64,000 nucleotides of DNA from Streptomyces lacrimifluminis (GCF_014646095.1 NZ_BMMU01000010.1:157760-221759), one strand, 5' to 3'. Shown: positions 49,070 through 58,419, counted from the stretch's first letter. The notes: generated by a model from the letters alone, not told the origin. A program made the numbers and translations.

Positions 49070-49347
49070 CCCGCCGGATCTTCCGCTACGTGCCCTACAC
49101 GATCGTCCAGGACCAGACCGCCGAACCGGAGTACGCGGCGCGCTGTGTGTCCGGTGACGAGACCGACTGCGGAGCTGCCTCCGGCGTACGGCAGGGCCCG
49201 GCGGACGTGGAGGAGTGGCAGCGCAGGCACACGCAGGACACGGGGCACAATCGCTACCGGCGTACGTTCGCCGACTATGCGGTCTGGGAGCCTCAGGACG
49301 GTCCCTCCGGGAATTCATCCCGGAGCGCTTTTCAGCGTATACAGTAA
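49066..49347 (+). CDS. DUF7848-like protein
   Basis: 93 residues. It begins TRRIFRYVPYTIVQDQTAEP and contains ARCVSGDETDCGA with two Cys, then WQRRHTQDTGHNRYRRTFADYA. This conserved pattern (Cys pair, W..H..TGH.RY.R..) is found in many short streptomycete proteins next to DUF397/XRE loci, from memory named DUF7848. The spaced Cys and His could bind a metal. Co-translated with the preceding gene. Confidence 0.75.
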   Translation: MTRRIFRYVPYTIVQDQTAEPEYAARCVSGDETDCGAASGVRQGPADVEEWQRRHTQDTGHNRYRRTFADYAVWEPQDGPSGNSSRSAFQRIQ

Positions 49348-49351
49348 TCCC

Positions 49352-49843
49352 ATGACCGCCACTGAACCTATATCCCGAGTCGCCCTCAAGAAAATCACCC
49401 CCGAGGTCTCCGCCTCGATGGGCGCCCTGCACGGTGCCGCTGTTTCCGCCGCGCAGGACGCCAAGGTCGAACCCGAACTCCTGGAACTGATCCGGATTCG
49501 CGCCTCCCAGCTCAACGGCTGCGCTTTCTGCCTCGACATGCACACCAAGGACGCCCGCGCCCAGGGCGAGACCGAGCAGCGGATCTACGCCCTGAACGCC
49601 TGGCGGGAGACCCCCTTCTTCACCGAACGGGAGCGCGCCGCACTGGCGTTGACCGAGGCCGTGACCCTGGTGCAGGACGGACACGTCCCCGACGACGTCT
49701 ACGCCGAGGCCGCCGCCGTCTTCGACGAGGCACAGGTCGCGGCGTTGATCTGGGCGGCCACCGTCATCAACGCGTACAACCGGATCGCCATCGCCACGCG
49801 TATGGTTCCCGGGGGTTATCAGCCGGTCCAGAAGAGCAACTGA
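49352..49843 (+). CDS. AhpD-like carboxymuconolactone decarboxylase family protein
   Basis: 163-residue all-helical protein with the AhpD core: E-L-x-R-I-R, then CAFCLDMHTKDA holding the CxxC and His of the peroxide-reducing site. ATG at 49352 is 4 bp after the DUF7848 stop, without a strong ribosome site, so it may be translated by coupling. The frame shows lower GC at its start. Likely an alkylhydroperoxidase-type thiol enzyme; substrate unknown. A bidirectional hairpin ends it. Confidence 0.88.
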   Translation: MTATEPISRVALKKITPEVSASMGALHGAAVSAAQDAKVEPELLELIRIRASQLNGCAFCLDMHTKDARAQGETEQRIYALNAWRETPFFTERERAALALTEAVTLVQDGHVPDDVYAEAAAVFDEAQVAALIWAATVINAYNRIAIATRMVPGGYQPVQKSN

Positions 49844-49862
49844 ATTCAGGCAGGAAAAGGCA

Positions 49863-49912
49863 GGGAGGGGCAGGGTAGGGCGAATGTGAATGCGCCCTAC
49901 CCTGCCCCTCCC
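49863..49912. terminator. Bidirectional terminator with 20-bp perfect stem
   Basis: Bases 49863-49882 pair exactly with 49893-49912 across a 10-base loop; T-rich sequence follows on the plus strand. It separates the convergent AhpD-like gene and PABA-type cluster. Confidence 0.85.
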
Positions 49913-49928
49913 TTTGTGTGGCCTTTTG

Positions 49929-50756
49929 TTATTGCAGTGGCTCTGCCACGCCTTCCAGCCATAGCCGCCATTCGGCGGCCCGTACCGCCCGGCCCGCCCG
50001 CATGGGCGGTTGCGCTCCGCCCGTCCATTCCGTCACCGGGCGGATTCCGTGCAGCGCGTTCACGAGCCACACCTCACAGCCGTCGAGGTCGGCGAGAGTA
50101 CGTTCGCGGTGGGCGACGCGGACGCCGGTGCGCTGGGCGTGTTGCTGGATGAGGGCGACGGTGACTCCGGCCAGGACCGGGAGTTGCGGCGAGGGCAGGC
50201 ACAGGGTGTCGTCCTCCCACCACAGGAGGCTGGAGTGGATGCCCTCCAGGACCACGCCCGAGGGGGCGATCAGCACCGCCTCGTCCGCGCCCTCGGCGAT
50301 CGCCCGTTGCCGGAGCCGGGCCAGAATGTCCAGGTCGGGACCCTTGCGGCGGGGGACGGTACGCGCGTCCAACTGGCCCACCGCCCAGACCCGTACGCCC
50401 GTGCCGAGCGGAGGCGCGGGGCGGAGAAGAAGCCTCAATTCCCTGGACTCGGCGCCTAGTTCAACTCGGGGAAACCATTCCCCGGTGCGCGGCAGCGCGT
50501 CGGTCATGTCCCGCCAGAAGTCCACCAGTTGGCGCAGCGAGGGGCCGCCGGAGTCGCCGCAGGCCCGCAGGAATCGCTCCCGGTGCCGGCCGAGGCCGCG
50601 TACTCGGCCGTCGCGCAGCAGCCAGGAGTCGGCGACCACCAGTCGCTCACCGACGGCCGGGACTCGGTCGTGTGCGTCCGGGCCGGTCAGGCCCCGGCGC
50701 GGCGACCACGTCAACAGCCCTTCCGTGGCCGATGCTTGTGTTGCTGTTCGCGTCAT
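49929..50756 (-). CDS. Class IV aminotransferase-fold enzyme, aminodeoxychorismate lyase-like
   Basis: 275-residue PLP enzyme. ATG at 50756 has GGAAAGAG upstream. K138 in RRKGPDLDILARLR is the expected PLP lysine, followed by ADEAVLIAPSGVVLEGIHSS, the cofactor phosphate and carboxylate region of PabC/BCAT. In a cluster with a fused PabAB it most likely removes pyruvate from aminodeoxychorismate to give p-aminobenzoate. It is last in the leftward operon, 25 bp after the monooxygenase. The N-terminal part is short of the usual PabC length, so activity should be tested. Confidence 0.85.
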   Translation of the reverse strand: MTRTATQASATEGLLTWSPRRGLTGPDAHDRVPAVGERLVVADSWLLRDGRVRGLGRHRERFLRACGDSGGPSLRQLVDFWRDMTDALPRTGEWFPRVELGAESRELRLLLRPAPPLGTGVRVWAVGQLDARTVPRRKGPDLDILARLRQRAIAEGADEAVLIAPSGVVLEGIHSSLLWWEDDTLCLPSPQLPVLAGVTVALIQQHAQRTGVRVAHRERTLADLDGCEVWLVNALHGIRPVTEWTGGAQPPMRAGRAVRAAEWRLWLEGVAEPLQ

Positions 50757-50781
50757 CAAGTGCTCTTTCCTGATACCTCGG

Positions 50782-52014
50782 TCAGTACGTGCGGCCCGCC
50801 ACCGCCGGCGCCCCGTTCCGGGGCCCGTACGGTGCGTGCTCCAGCCACGATCCGCACCACGGCAGCACCGGCGCGAGGGCAGCCGCCGCGCGCTGCTTGG
50901 CCCGGACGATCCGGCGCCGTGGCCGCAGATGGTCCAGCGCGTTGCCGGCGGCGGCGCTGTTGAACACGGCCGCCGCGTGCCGTACTTCGGCGAACTCGGC
51001 GACCGCTCCCACCAGCCCCGTCCTGGCGACCGCCGCGATGGCCTCCGCCGCAGCCGCCGCGTCCGCGATCCCGCTGTTCATCCCGCGCGCCCCGAACGGC
51101 GGGAACAGATGCGCCGCCTCCCCGACGAGCAGCACCCGCCGGTGCCGGTCGGTGAACGCGTCCGCGACCTTGCGCAGGAAGCGGTACGTCGACACCCACA
51201 GGATCTGGTTCCCGTACCCGGGCGCCTCCAGCACCGCCGGCAGCCAGTCCCGTACGGCCTCCTCCGTTCCGTACGCCTCCAGCGGGTCGTCGTCGCGGCA
51301 CTGGAGGTCGACCTGGAAGCCGCCGGTGAAGGGCACCCGCATCACGCTCCGGCCGCCCACGCCCGGGTGTTCGTAGTGGAAGACGCGCTCCAGGGGGAGT
51401 TCGGCGCCGGGGATGTCGGCGACGTCCACCACCACGTGGAACCCCTCCGACCGGGTGCCGTCCATGGTGATCCCCAACTCCGCCCGGACCGCCGAGCGTG
51501 CGCCGTCGGCGGCGACCACATGGGTGCCGTGCCAGACGCCGCCGCCGGAGTCGGTGAGGGTGACCCCGGTCGGCGAGGACCGGACGCCCGTCACCCGCAC
51601 GCCCCACGCGAACTCCACGCCCGCGTCCCGGCAGGCGGCCCGCAGGAAGCGCTCGGTGTCCACCTGGCGCAGGCTGGTGAAGGGCGGGGTGGCCGCAGGC
51701 GCCTTCGGCTGCTCGGGGAAGGTGCGGGAGTAGACCTCGCGGCCCCGGTACAGCGTGCGCCGGGTGTGCCACGTGCGTCCGTACGACGCGAACTCGGCGG
51801 CCAGTCCCGGGCGCATCCCGTCCAGCAGGCGCAGGGTCTCGCGGTGCACGAACAGGGCGCGGCTGCCCGGGCGTTCACGGTCCTCGGGGTCCGCCTCCAG
51901 TACGGTGACCGGCAGCCCGTGGGCGCGCAGACCGAGGGCGGCGGAGAGACCGACGGGACCCGCGCCCACGACCAGGACCCGGTCAGGGGCAGTGTCGGTG
52001 TCCGGGGGGTTCAT
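50782..52014 (-). CDS. FAD-dependent aromatic monooxygenase
   Basis: 410-residue class A flavin hydroxylase of the p-hydroxybenzoate hydroxylase type. FAD motifs: VLVVGAGPVGLSAALGLRAHG (read as GxGxxG), VVAADGARSAVR (DG motif), and LLVGEAAHLFPPFGARGMN, in which the common GD reads GE. ATG at 52014 overlaps the ligase stop (ATGA). In this context the substrate is probably p-aminobenzoate or its derivative: ring hydroxylation, or decarboxylative hydroxylation as known for 4-aminobenzoate 1-hydroxylases. The position of attack cannot be told from sequence. Confidence 0.88.
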   Translation of the reverse strand: MNPPDTDTAPDRVLVVGAGPVGLSAALGLRAHGLPVTVLEADPEDRERPGSRALFVHRETLRLLDGMRPGLAAEFASYGRTWHTRRTLYRGREVYSRTFPEQPKAPAATPPFTSLRQVDTERFLRAACRDAGVEFAWGVRVTGVRSSPTGVTLTDSGGGVWHGTHVVAADGARSAVRAELGITMDGTRSEGFHVVVDVADIPGAELPLERVFHYEHPGVGGRSVMRVPFTGGFQVDLQCRDDDPLEAYGTEEAVRDWLPAVLEAPGYGNQILWVSTYRFLRKVADAFTDRHRRVLLVGEAAHLFPPFGARGMNSGIADAAAAAEAIAAVARTGLVGAVAEFAEVRHAAAVFNSAAAGNALDHLRPRRRIVRAKQRAAAALAPVLPWCGSWLEHAPYGPRNGAPAVAGRTY

Positions 52015-53597
52015 GTGCGTGCGCCTTCGGCGAGCATGCGGGTGATCTCCACCCGTTTCACCTTCCACGTCGCCGTCATCGGCAGCTCCTCGAACCGCCA
52101 CTGCCGGGGCTCGGCCATCGTCGGCAGATCGGCGGTCGCCTGGCGCCAGCGGTCCGGGTCCAACGGCATCTCGTCCCGTACGCAGACCACCGGCACCGGC
52201 TCACGGTCGGCGCCCGGCACGATGACGACCTCGCGCAGCTCCTCCAGCCGGTCCATCAGCGTGTCCTCGACCTCCAGGTTGCTGTGCACGGAGTCGATCC
52301 GGTCGATCTCCCGGTCGATGAGATACAGCGCGCCGAGCCTGCTGCGGTACCCCATGTCGCCCATCTGCCACCATCCGTCGCCGTCGAGCTGGCGCAGATA
52401 CTGCTCGCGCGCGCCGAGATAGGTGAGGATGCGCCCACGCGTACGCGCTTCGATGCGACCGGGTTTGCCCGGCGCGGCCGGCCGGCCGTTGTCGTCGGTC
52501 ACCCGGACCCGGGTGAAGCCGGGAATCCCGATCCCGACCCGGCGTCCGTCCACCTTCGCGACGCCGCGCCGGGTGAACCACTGGAAGGCGACGGGCCCGG
52601 TCTCGCTCTGCCCGTACAGCTGGATCAGCCAGGCGCTACGGCGCTTCGAGGCGCCCAGCAGCCGCCGTACGGTCCGTGGGTGGATCGCGTCGAACGTCGA
52701 CCCGTACGACCGTACGCGCGACAGCGGTTGACCCGGTGCGTCCGCCAACTCCTCCCACAGGACAAAGGTGTTGGGGTGGGTCTCGACGATGCCCGGGCGA
52801 TGGCGGGCGAGCAGCGGGCCCACAGCGGCCGGGGCCGGGTCGGTGATCAGGAGCAGCGGGCTGCCGAAGTGCAGGAGCACGCCGAGGAGATGGTAGAAGC
52901 GCGAGTGCACGAACGACATGTGCAGCGCGGCCGTCTCCCCGCGCGTGGGCCAGCCCATCGCCTGCTGCGGTACGAGACGGTTCCACATGGTGTTCGCGCA
53001 GTGCACGGCGAGCTTGGGGATGCCGGTGGTGCCCGAACTGTGGGTGATCAGGGTGGGTTCGCGGGGGTGGAGGCGGACGGCGGCGGCGGGCTCGGCCCCC
53101 GCGTACCTGGCCAGCGGCTCGGCGCCGGGGGTGTCGGCACCGGTGTCGGCGTCCACGGAGAGGGTCCGGCGGACCAGCGGGGCAAGGTCCAACTCCGCCA
53201 GCGCACCGGTGAGTTTGGCGCTGTCGGTGAGCAGCCAGGGGCGGTGCAGACGGGCCAGCAGCTGCGCGACGACCGGTCCGGCGAGGCCCGGGGACAGCAG
53301 CACGGGGACCGCACCGATACGGGAGACGGCACAGGTCAGCAGCACGATGTCGACGTTGTCCGTCTTGTGGACGACCACCTCCTCCGAGGGCCGCACCCCG
53401 GCCGCCCACAGCTGGGCCGACAACTCCTCGACCAGGTCGGCCAGTTGGACGTAACTGAGGTTGACGCCGAGACCGGGACTGACGTCGAGCGGCCGGTCCA
53501 GGGTGACGAAGACGGCTCCGTGGCGGTCGGCGGCCCGCCGGAAGACCGGGCCCAGATAGAAACCGCGGTCGGCGAGCAGGGGCTGCGGCTGTGGCAT
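52011..53597 (-). CDS. Adenylate-forming ligase (ANL superfamily)
   Basis: 528 residues. ATG at 53597 with AGGAAGGA upstream; GTG at 53660, overlapping the previous stop, is the alternative and would add a Thr-rich leader. AMP-binding loop THSSGTTGIPKLAVH, YGQSETGP, the hinge near DGDGWWQMGDMGYR, and the late catalytic Lys in TATWKVKRVEI. It is diverged from acyl-CoA ligases and could form an acyl-adenylate, CoA ester or amide. No carrier protein gene is in the cluster, which favours CoA or direct amide chemistry. Confidence 0.85.
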   Translation of the reverse strand: MPQPQPLLADRGFYLGPVFRRAADRHGAVFVTLDRPLDVSPGLGVNLSYVQLADLVEELSAQLWAAGVRPSEEVVVHKTDNVDIVLLTCAVSRIGAVPVLLSPGLAGPVVAQLLARLHRPWLLTDSAKLTGALAELDLAPLVRRTLSVDADTGADTPGAEPLARYAGAEPAAAVRLHPREPTLITHSSGTTGIPKLAVHCANTMWNRLVPQQAMGWPTRGETAALHMSFVHSRFYHLLGVLLHFGSPLLLITDPAPAAVGPLLARHRPGIVETHPNTFVLWEELADAPGQPLSRVRSYGSTFDAIHPRTVRRLLGASKRRSAWLIQLYGQSETGPVAFQWFTRRGVAKVDGRRVGIGIPGFTRVRVTDDNGRPAAPGKPGRIEARTRGRILTYLGAREQYLRQLDGDGWWQMGDMGYRSRLGALYLIDREIDRIDSVHSNLEVEDTLMDRLEELREVVIVPGADREPVPVVCVRDEMPLDPDRWRQATADLPTMAEPRQWRFEELPMTATWKVKRVEITRMLAEGART

Positions 53598-53656
53598 GCG
53601 CCCGGTCCTTCCTGTCGTACGGCGGGTGGTCGTGGAGGGTGTGGTGGTCGCCGGGG

Positions 53657-55252
53657 TCACCAGGCGCCCCGGCGGACCAGATGGCGGCGGAGTTTCCCGG
53701 TCGGGGTGCGGGGCAGCGACGGGACGAAGCTGACGCTCCGGGGGACCTTGAAGGCGGCGAGCCGGGCGTGGGCCAGCCCGATGAGCTCGGTCTCCAGACC
53801 CGCCCGGACCGGCCCGACGGGGACGACGAAGGCACGCAGTCTGCTGAAGCCCCGCTCGTCGGTGAGAGCGGCCACGGCGACCTCCTTCACCGCCGGGTGG
53901 GTGTGCAGTACGGCCTCCACCTCCAGCGGCGAGACCGTGATGCCGCCGACCATCTCCAGGTCGTCGGCGCGGCCCAGATGCCGGTAGGTGCCGTCCGGTT
54001 CACGCACCGCCCGGTCCCGGGTGGCCAGCCAGCCGCCGACCAGTGAACGGGCGGTCTCCTCGGGCCGGTTGAGATAGCCGCTCGTCACCGTGGGCCCACG
54101 CACCCAGAGTTCGCCCTCGGTGCCCTCGTCGGCGTCGGGTAACCGGAGCCCGGCGCGGTCGCGCAGCTCGACCTCGAAACCGGGGACGGGGTGGCCGACC
54201 GTACCGGGGTGGTTGTGGTCGAGGCTGTTGGCGCAGAAGGCGTGCCCGGCCTCCGTGGACCCGATCTGCTCCAGCACCGGCGCGCCGAGCAACTCGCCGA
54301 CCTGCTGTCCGAGCCCGTCCGGCAGCCCCTCGCCGGCCGATACGGCGGCCCGGACGGAGGCGAAACAGGCCTGGTGTCCGTTGCCCCGGTCGGCGACCAG
54401 GGCCGCGTAGGCGGACGGCACGGAGTAGAGCAGCGTCACCCGGTGGCGGGCCACGAGTTCGTCGACGGCGGCCGGGGTCGGGCGCCGGTCCACCAGGACG
54501 GCCGACGAGCCGGAGAAGAGCGGGAAGACGAAGGCGTTGCCGAAGCCGTAGGCGAAGTAGAGCTTCGAGACGGAGAGGGTGACGTCGTCCTCGGTGATCC
54601 GCAGCAGACGGCGTCCGATGAGGTCGTGGTAGGTCTTCGGGTCGCCGTGACAGTGCACAACTCCCTTGGGGCGTCCGGTGGTTCCCGACGTGTACTGCAC
54701 GTACAACGGCGTGTGCGCGTCCACCGGGTGTGCGGTGGTGGTGGGTTCGGCGGTGGGGGCGAGGGCGGCGAGCTGGTCGGCGCCCAGGAGGGGCCGCCCG
54801 GCGAAACGCCCTTCGTCGCCCTCGCTCTCTTCCGTCCAGGGTCCGGTCACGCACAGCACGGCCTCGGCGTCCTCGGCCATGAACGCGTGGTCGGCGGGCG
54901 GGAGTTCGGGGTTGACCAGGACGGCTACGGCACCGAGCCGGGCGGCGGCGAGGAAGGCGGTGACCCAGGTGATGCCGTCGGGCAGCGCGAGGAGCACCCG
55001 GTCGCCGGGCCCCACCCCGTGCCGGGCGAGCACCGTCGCGGTACGGGCGGCCAGCTCGTGCACCTCGCCGTGCGTCCAGGAGCGGTGCCCCTGGTGGCTC
55101 TGGTGGAAGGCGGCCCGGTCGCTCCAGCCGCGCCGTTCGGCGAGGGCGGCGAGATGGGCGGCGAGATTGCCGGGGGCACCGGCATCGGCGGGGAATTGCG
55201 CGGCTGCGGCTGCGGGCGCCGGGGGAGCGGTGGTGGACGGGTGGGTCGTCAT
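53657..55252 (-). CDS. Benzoate-CoA ligase-like enzyme
   Basis: 531-residue adenylate-forming enzyme close to benzoate- and aminobenzoate-CoA ligases. AMP loop YTSGTTGRPKGVVHCHGD, LYFAYGFGNAFVFPLFSG (typical of aryl-CoA ligases), IGSTEAGHAF, hinge LGRADDLEMVGGITVSP, and C-terminal Lys in TPTGKLRRH. ATG at 55252 overlaps the pabAB stop (ATGA). The obvious substrate is p-aminobenzoate made by the neighbours, giving 4-aminobenzoyl-CoA; this is inferred from context. Confidence 0.9.
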   Translation of the reverse strand: MTTHPSTTAPPAPAAAAAQFPADAGAPGNLAAHLAALAERRGWSDRAAFHQSHQGHRSWTHGEVHELAARTATVLARHGVGPGDRVLLALPDGITWVTAFLAAARLGAVAVLVNPELPPADHAFMAEDAEAVLCVTGPWTEESEGDEGRFAGRPLLGADQLAALAPTAEPTTTAHPVDAHTPLYVQYTSGTTGRPKGVVHCHGDPKTYHDLIGRRLLRITEDDVTLSVSKLYFAYGFGNAFVFPLFSGSSAVLVDRRPTPAAVDELVARHRVTLLYSVPSAYAALVADRGNGHQACFASVRAAVSAGEGLPDGLGQQVGELLGAPVLEQIGSTEAGHAFCANSLDHNHPGTVGHPVPGFEVELRDRAGLRLPDADEGTEGELWVRGPTVTSGYLNRPEETARSLVGGWLATRDRAVREPDGTYRHLGRADDLEMVGGITVSPLEVEAVLHTHPAVKEVAVAALTDERGFSRLRAFVVPVGPVRAGLETELIGLAHARLAAFKVPRSVSFVPSLPRTPTGKLRRHLVRRGAW

Positions 55253-57549
55253 CGGGCGGCCTCCTCGGCGGCGGCCGACAGGGACGAGGACCGCGGATAC
55301 TCCCGGTACTCCCGGTCGCCCTCGTAATGCTCCTCGTACTGGGCCTCGGACTGCTCCTGGTACTCCTGGTAGGCCCGCATCTGCGCGGACGTCTTCAGGA
55401 GCATCTCGTCGTACTCCGCGACCGGGTCCGAGCCGAGGATGATCGCGCCGCCCGCGCCCAGCTGCATCTCGCCGTCGGCGATCACGGCGGTCCGGATGAC
55501 GATGCTGAGGTCCGCACCGCCGCCGCACCCCAGATAGCCGAGGGCGCCGGAGTACACGCCACGGGCTTCGGTCTCCAGCTCGTCGATGATCTCCATCGTG
55601 CGGAGCTTGGGCGCGCCGGTCATCGAGCCGCCGGGGAAGCAGGCGCGGACCGCGTCCACCGAGTCGGTGCCCTCGCGCAGCTGTCCCTCGACGTAGGAGA
55701 CGAGCTGGTGCACGGTGGCGTACGTCTCGGCGACCATGAGCCGGGAGACGCGTACCGTCCCGGTGCGGCAGACCTGGCCCAGGTCGTTGCGGAGCAGGTC
55801 GACGATCATCAGGTTCTCGGCGCGCGTCTTGTCGTCCGCGGCCAGTGAGTCCCGGAGCCGGTCGTCCTCCTCCGGGTCGTTGCCCCGCGGGGCGGTGCCC
55901 TTGATGGGCCTGGCCTCGGCCATGCCGTCGCGGGTGATCCGCAGGAACCGCTCGGGGGAGGAGCCGGCCACCTCCAGGTCCCCGAACCGCAGGAACGCCG
56001 CGTACGGCGCCGGGTTGACGCGACGCAGGACCCGGTAGTAGTCGTACGCGTCGGTCGGGGCGGGCATCCGGGCCGCGTTGGTCAGGCAGACCTCGTAGCT
56101 CGTGCCGGCCGTCAACTCCCGTCGGCAGGCCGCGATGTCGGCGAGATAGGTGGCCCGGTCGCGCACCAGCCACGGTTCCGCCGAGGCGGGGTCAGGCTCG
56201 GCTGCCGGCACGGGCAGCGGCGGCTGTTCCCCGGACACGAAGGAGAGTTGGGCCAGCGCGCTGTCGAGCCAGTCGGCGGCCTCCAGCGTGGCCTGCGGAG
56301 TGTCCTCGGCGACGCAGACGGCGTACGTGCAGCCGTCCTGGTGGTCCACCGCGATCAGCCGGTCGGCGAACAGCCAGCAGGCGTCGGGGGTCTGGGCCTG
56401 GTGGACGTTGGAGGGAGCGGAGGGAGTGGAAGGAGCGGGGCCGCCGGTGTTCCGGGACGAGGGGCCGCAGTCGGCCTTCGTCTCGTACCCGAAGTAGCCG
56501 ACGTATCCGCCGGTGAAGTCGAAGGGCAGTCCGGTGGCGTCGACATGACGGTACGTCAACTGCCGTTTCAGGTAGTCGAAGACGCTCGCCCTGACCTTGC
56601 GCGTCGGCCGCCCGGCCCGCTCGATCTCACAGACGCCGCTCGTGACGTCGTAGCGCACGAACTCGGCGAGCGGACCGGAACCGTCCCCGAGGAACGAGAA
56701 CCTCGACCGCCCCTTCTCGACCTGGGAACTGTCCAGCCAGAACGCGCGCGGCGAGCCGGCGTACATCCGGCCGAAGGCGGCCTCCGTGTCCACGGCGGTG
56801 GCGATCCGGCGGGTGTGCAGACGGTGGGTGGGGCGCTGCTGAGGCGGGCGGCGCTGCGCGGGGATGCGGGCGGTGCGGGGGACGAGCGTGGGGGAGGGGA
56901 GCTCGGGCATCGCCGCCGCGGTGCGGGTGACGGCGGTGTTCTTCGTCCGGAGCTTGCGGGCGCGTTCCGCCGTGAGGTTGCGGAAGTTCATGAGCATGCG
57001 GCGCCCGTACTCGGTGAGGACCGACTCCGGGTGGAACTGCACTCCCCACAGGGGGCGCGTGCGGTGCCGCAGCCCCATCAGGACGCCGTCCTCGGCCCAG
57101 GCGGTGGCCTCAAGGGTGTCGGGCAGCGGCTCGCGCACGGAGAGGGAGTGGTAGCGCACGGCGGTGAAGTTCTGCGGCAGCCCCTTGAAGAGGTCCCGCT
57201 CGTCGTGCCGGATCGTGGAGAGATGCCCGTGACGCGGCTCCGGGGCGGGCGCGATCCGACCGCTCTCGCCGAGCGCGATGCCCTGGTGACCGAGGCAGAC
57301 GCCGAGTACGGGTATCCGCGACTCGGCGAGTACACGTGCGCTGATCCCGAAGTCGCGGGCGGCGGCGGGGTGCCCGGGCCCGGGGGAGACGACCACGTTC
57401 TCGAACTTGTCGAATTCCAGCAGACTGTCGACTCTGCTGGTCAGCGCGTCGTTGCGGATAACCGTCGGCTCCTCGCCGTTGACCTCCGCGATCAGCTGGA
57501 ACAAGTTGTACGTGTACGAGTCATAATTGTCGATGAGCAGGGTCTTCAC
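55249..57549 (-). CDS. pabAB: Fused aminodeoxychorismate synthase PabAB
   Basis: 766 residues joining a glutamine amidotransferase and a chorismate aminase, as in the antibiotic-linked PabAB of candicidin and chloramphenicol producers. GTG at 57549 behind GGGAGGTGG. Residues 1-200: class I amidotransferase with C85 (VLGVCLGHQG) and H173/E175 (VQFHPES). Residues 290-745: chorismate-binding domain. The motif PIKGTAPRG with K550 marks aminodeoxychorismate synthase; anthranilate synthase has PIAGT. CFPGGSMTGAPK follows. It supplies aminodeoxychorismate to the PabC-like enzyme. A fused, second PabAB beside ligases points to specialised metabolism rather than folate. Confidence 0.95.
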   Translation of the reverse strand: MKTLLIDNYDSYTYNLFQLIAEVNGEEPTVIRNDALTSRVDSLLEFDKFENVVVSPGPGHPAAARDFGISARVLAESRIPVLGVCLGHQGIALGESGRIAPAPEPRHGHLSTIRHDERDLFKGLPQNFTAVRYHSLSVREPLPDTLEATAWAEDGVLMGLRHRTRPLWGVQFHPESVLTEYGRRMLMNFRNLTAERARKLRTKNTAVTRTAAAMPELPSPTLVPRTARIPAQRRPPQQRPTHRLHTRRIATAVDTEAAFGRMYAGSPRAFWLDSSQVEKGRSRFSFLGDGSGPLAEFVRYDVTSGVCEIERAGRPTRKVRASVFDYLKRQLTYRHVDATGLPFDFTGGYVGYFGYETKADCGPSSRNTGGPAPSTPSAPSNVHQAQTPDACWLFADRLIAVDHQDGCTYAVCVAEDTPQATLEAADWLDSALAQLSFVSGEQPPLPVPAAEPDPASAEPWLVRDRATYLADIAACRRELTAGTSYEVCLTNAARMPAPTDAYDYYRVLRRVNPAPYAAFLRFGDLEVAGSSPERFLRITRDGMAEARPIKGTAPRGNDPEEDDRLRDSLAADDKTRAENLMIVDLLRNDLGQVCRTGTVRVSRLMVAETYATVHQLVSYVEGQLREGTDSVDAVRACFPGGSMTGAPKLRTMEIIDELETEARGVYSGALGYLGCGGGADLSIVIRTAVIADGEMQLGAGGAIILGSDPVAEYDEMLLKTSAQMRAYQEYQEQSEAQYEEHYEGDREYREYPRSSSLSAAAEEAAR

Positions 57550-57583
57550 CCGCCCACCTCCCTTGCGTCGTTCATGCCGCCGT

Positions 57584-58219
57584 TCATGCGGTCCGCCTTT
57601 TGTGCCGTCCACGAAGTGCCTGGAGCGGCGGGTAGAGCCATTTCTTGAAGAAACGCTGAAGGCGCGGCATGAGAATCCAGGTGACGAGTGCCGTCACGGC
57701 CAGACACAGCAGTAGAGTGCGAATGAGTGCATTGACGCCACCGAGAAAGGGAAGAACGGTCAGATTGAATACGAGCACGGGTGGAAAAACCGCGCTCATA
57801 TTAACGAACCAAAGCTTCCATTTGTCCGGCGGGCGCGGTGGGGAGGGCGGTGCCGGGGTGGTGGCCGGTAAGTCCGTCTGGGAGTCGAACCACACTTTGG
57901 AGCCTCGGACGGTACGGCGCCCGGTCTCCCGGGCGAGCCCTTCCGCCCGGCCCGCCCACTGTGCCCAGTTTGGGGAGTTCTCCCAGGCCAGGGCAGTGTT
58001 CTCGCTGTCGAAGCGGTAGACCACATGCCACTCCGCCTCTCCGTCGACAAGCACGCCTCCCCCCAGGAAACCCGGCTCACGCGCCCTCGCGCGCAGCACG
58101 GCCCAGCCCCAGGAGTGGAACTCGGTCTCGCGGCCCGGGATCACTTGATACGCCACCGTGACGGTGACGGGATTCCTGGTCACCCTGTCGTATACGCAGC
58201 GAGAACCGATCACGCTCAA
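57584..58219 (-). CDS. ABM-domain protein with two membrane helices
   Basis: About 211 residues. Residues 15-110: antibiotic biosynthesis monooxygenase-like ferredoxin fold (TVTVAYQVIPGRETEFHSW, VYRFDSENTALAWENSPNW). Residues 135-195: two membrane helices (MSAVFPPVLVFNLTVLPFLG; LIRTLLLCLAVTALVTWIL) and a basic tail. Codon use in the second half is less GC-rich than the neighbours. The start is uncertain: TTG 58219, GTG 58213 or GTG 58183. A perfect GGAGGAGG at 58243-58250 has no normal start in frame within 20 nt, and the frame stays open back to 58282. First gene of the leftward cluster operon, 34 bp before pabAB. Confidence 0.75.
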   Translation of the reverse strand: MSVIGSRCVYDRVTRNPVTVTVAYQVIPGRETEFHSWGWAVLRARAREPGFLGGGVLVDGEAEWHVVYRFDSENTALAWENSPNWAQWAGRAEGLARETGRRTVRGSKVWFDSQTDLPATTPAPPSPPRPPDKWKLWFVNMSAVFPPVLVFNLTVLPFLGGVNALIRTLLLCLAVTALVTWILMPRLQRFFKKWLYPPLQALRGRHKRRTA

Positions 58220-58263
58220 ATCTTCAACGAAGATTTTCGAAACCTCCTCCAGGATGTCCGGAA

Positions 58264-58332
58264 GGTTACTTTTTATCGGTTTTTAGGGCGGCTTGCCGTG
58301 CTCTTTCGATCAATAATCGGGGTAACTTTTAT
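58264..58332. promoter_or_regulatory. Divergent AT-rich promoter region with repeated site
   Basis: GGTTACTTTTTAT (58264-58276) and GGTAACTTTTAT (58321-58332) are direct near-copies 57 bp apart between the divergent ABM and DUF3050 genes. The stretch is the most AT-rich of the cluster. They may be binding sites for a regulator not encoded here, or parts of promoters. Confidence 0.4.
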
Positions 58333-58419
58333 GGAATTCGGGAAAGGGCTTGCCCGGGGGAGCGGGAAAGCTGCACGATCGCCATTCGATCGTCATTCGG
58401 CTGACGCGAGGGAGATTTC

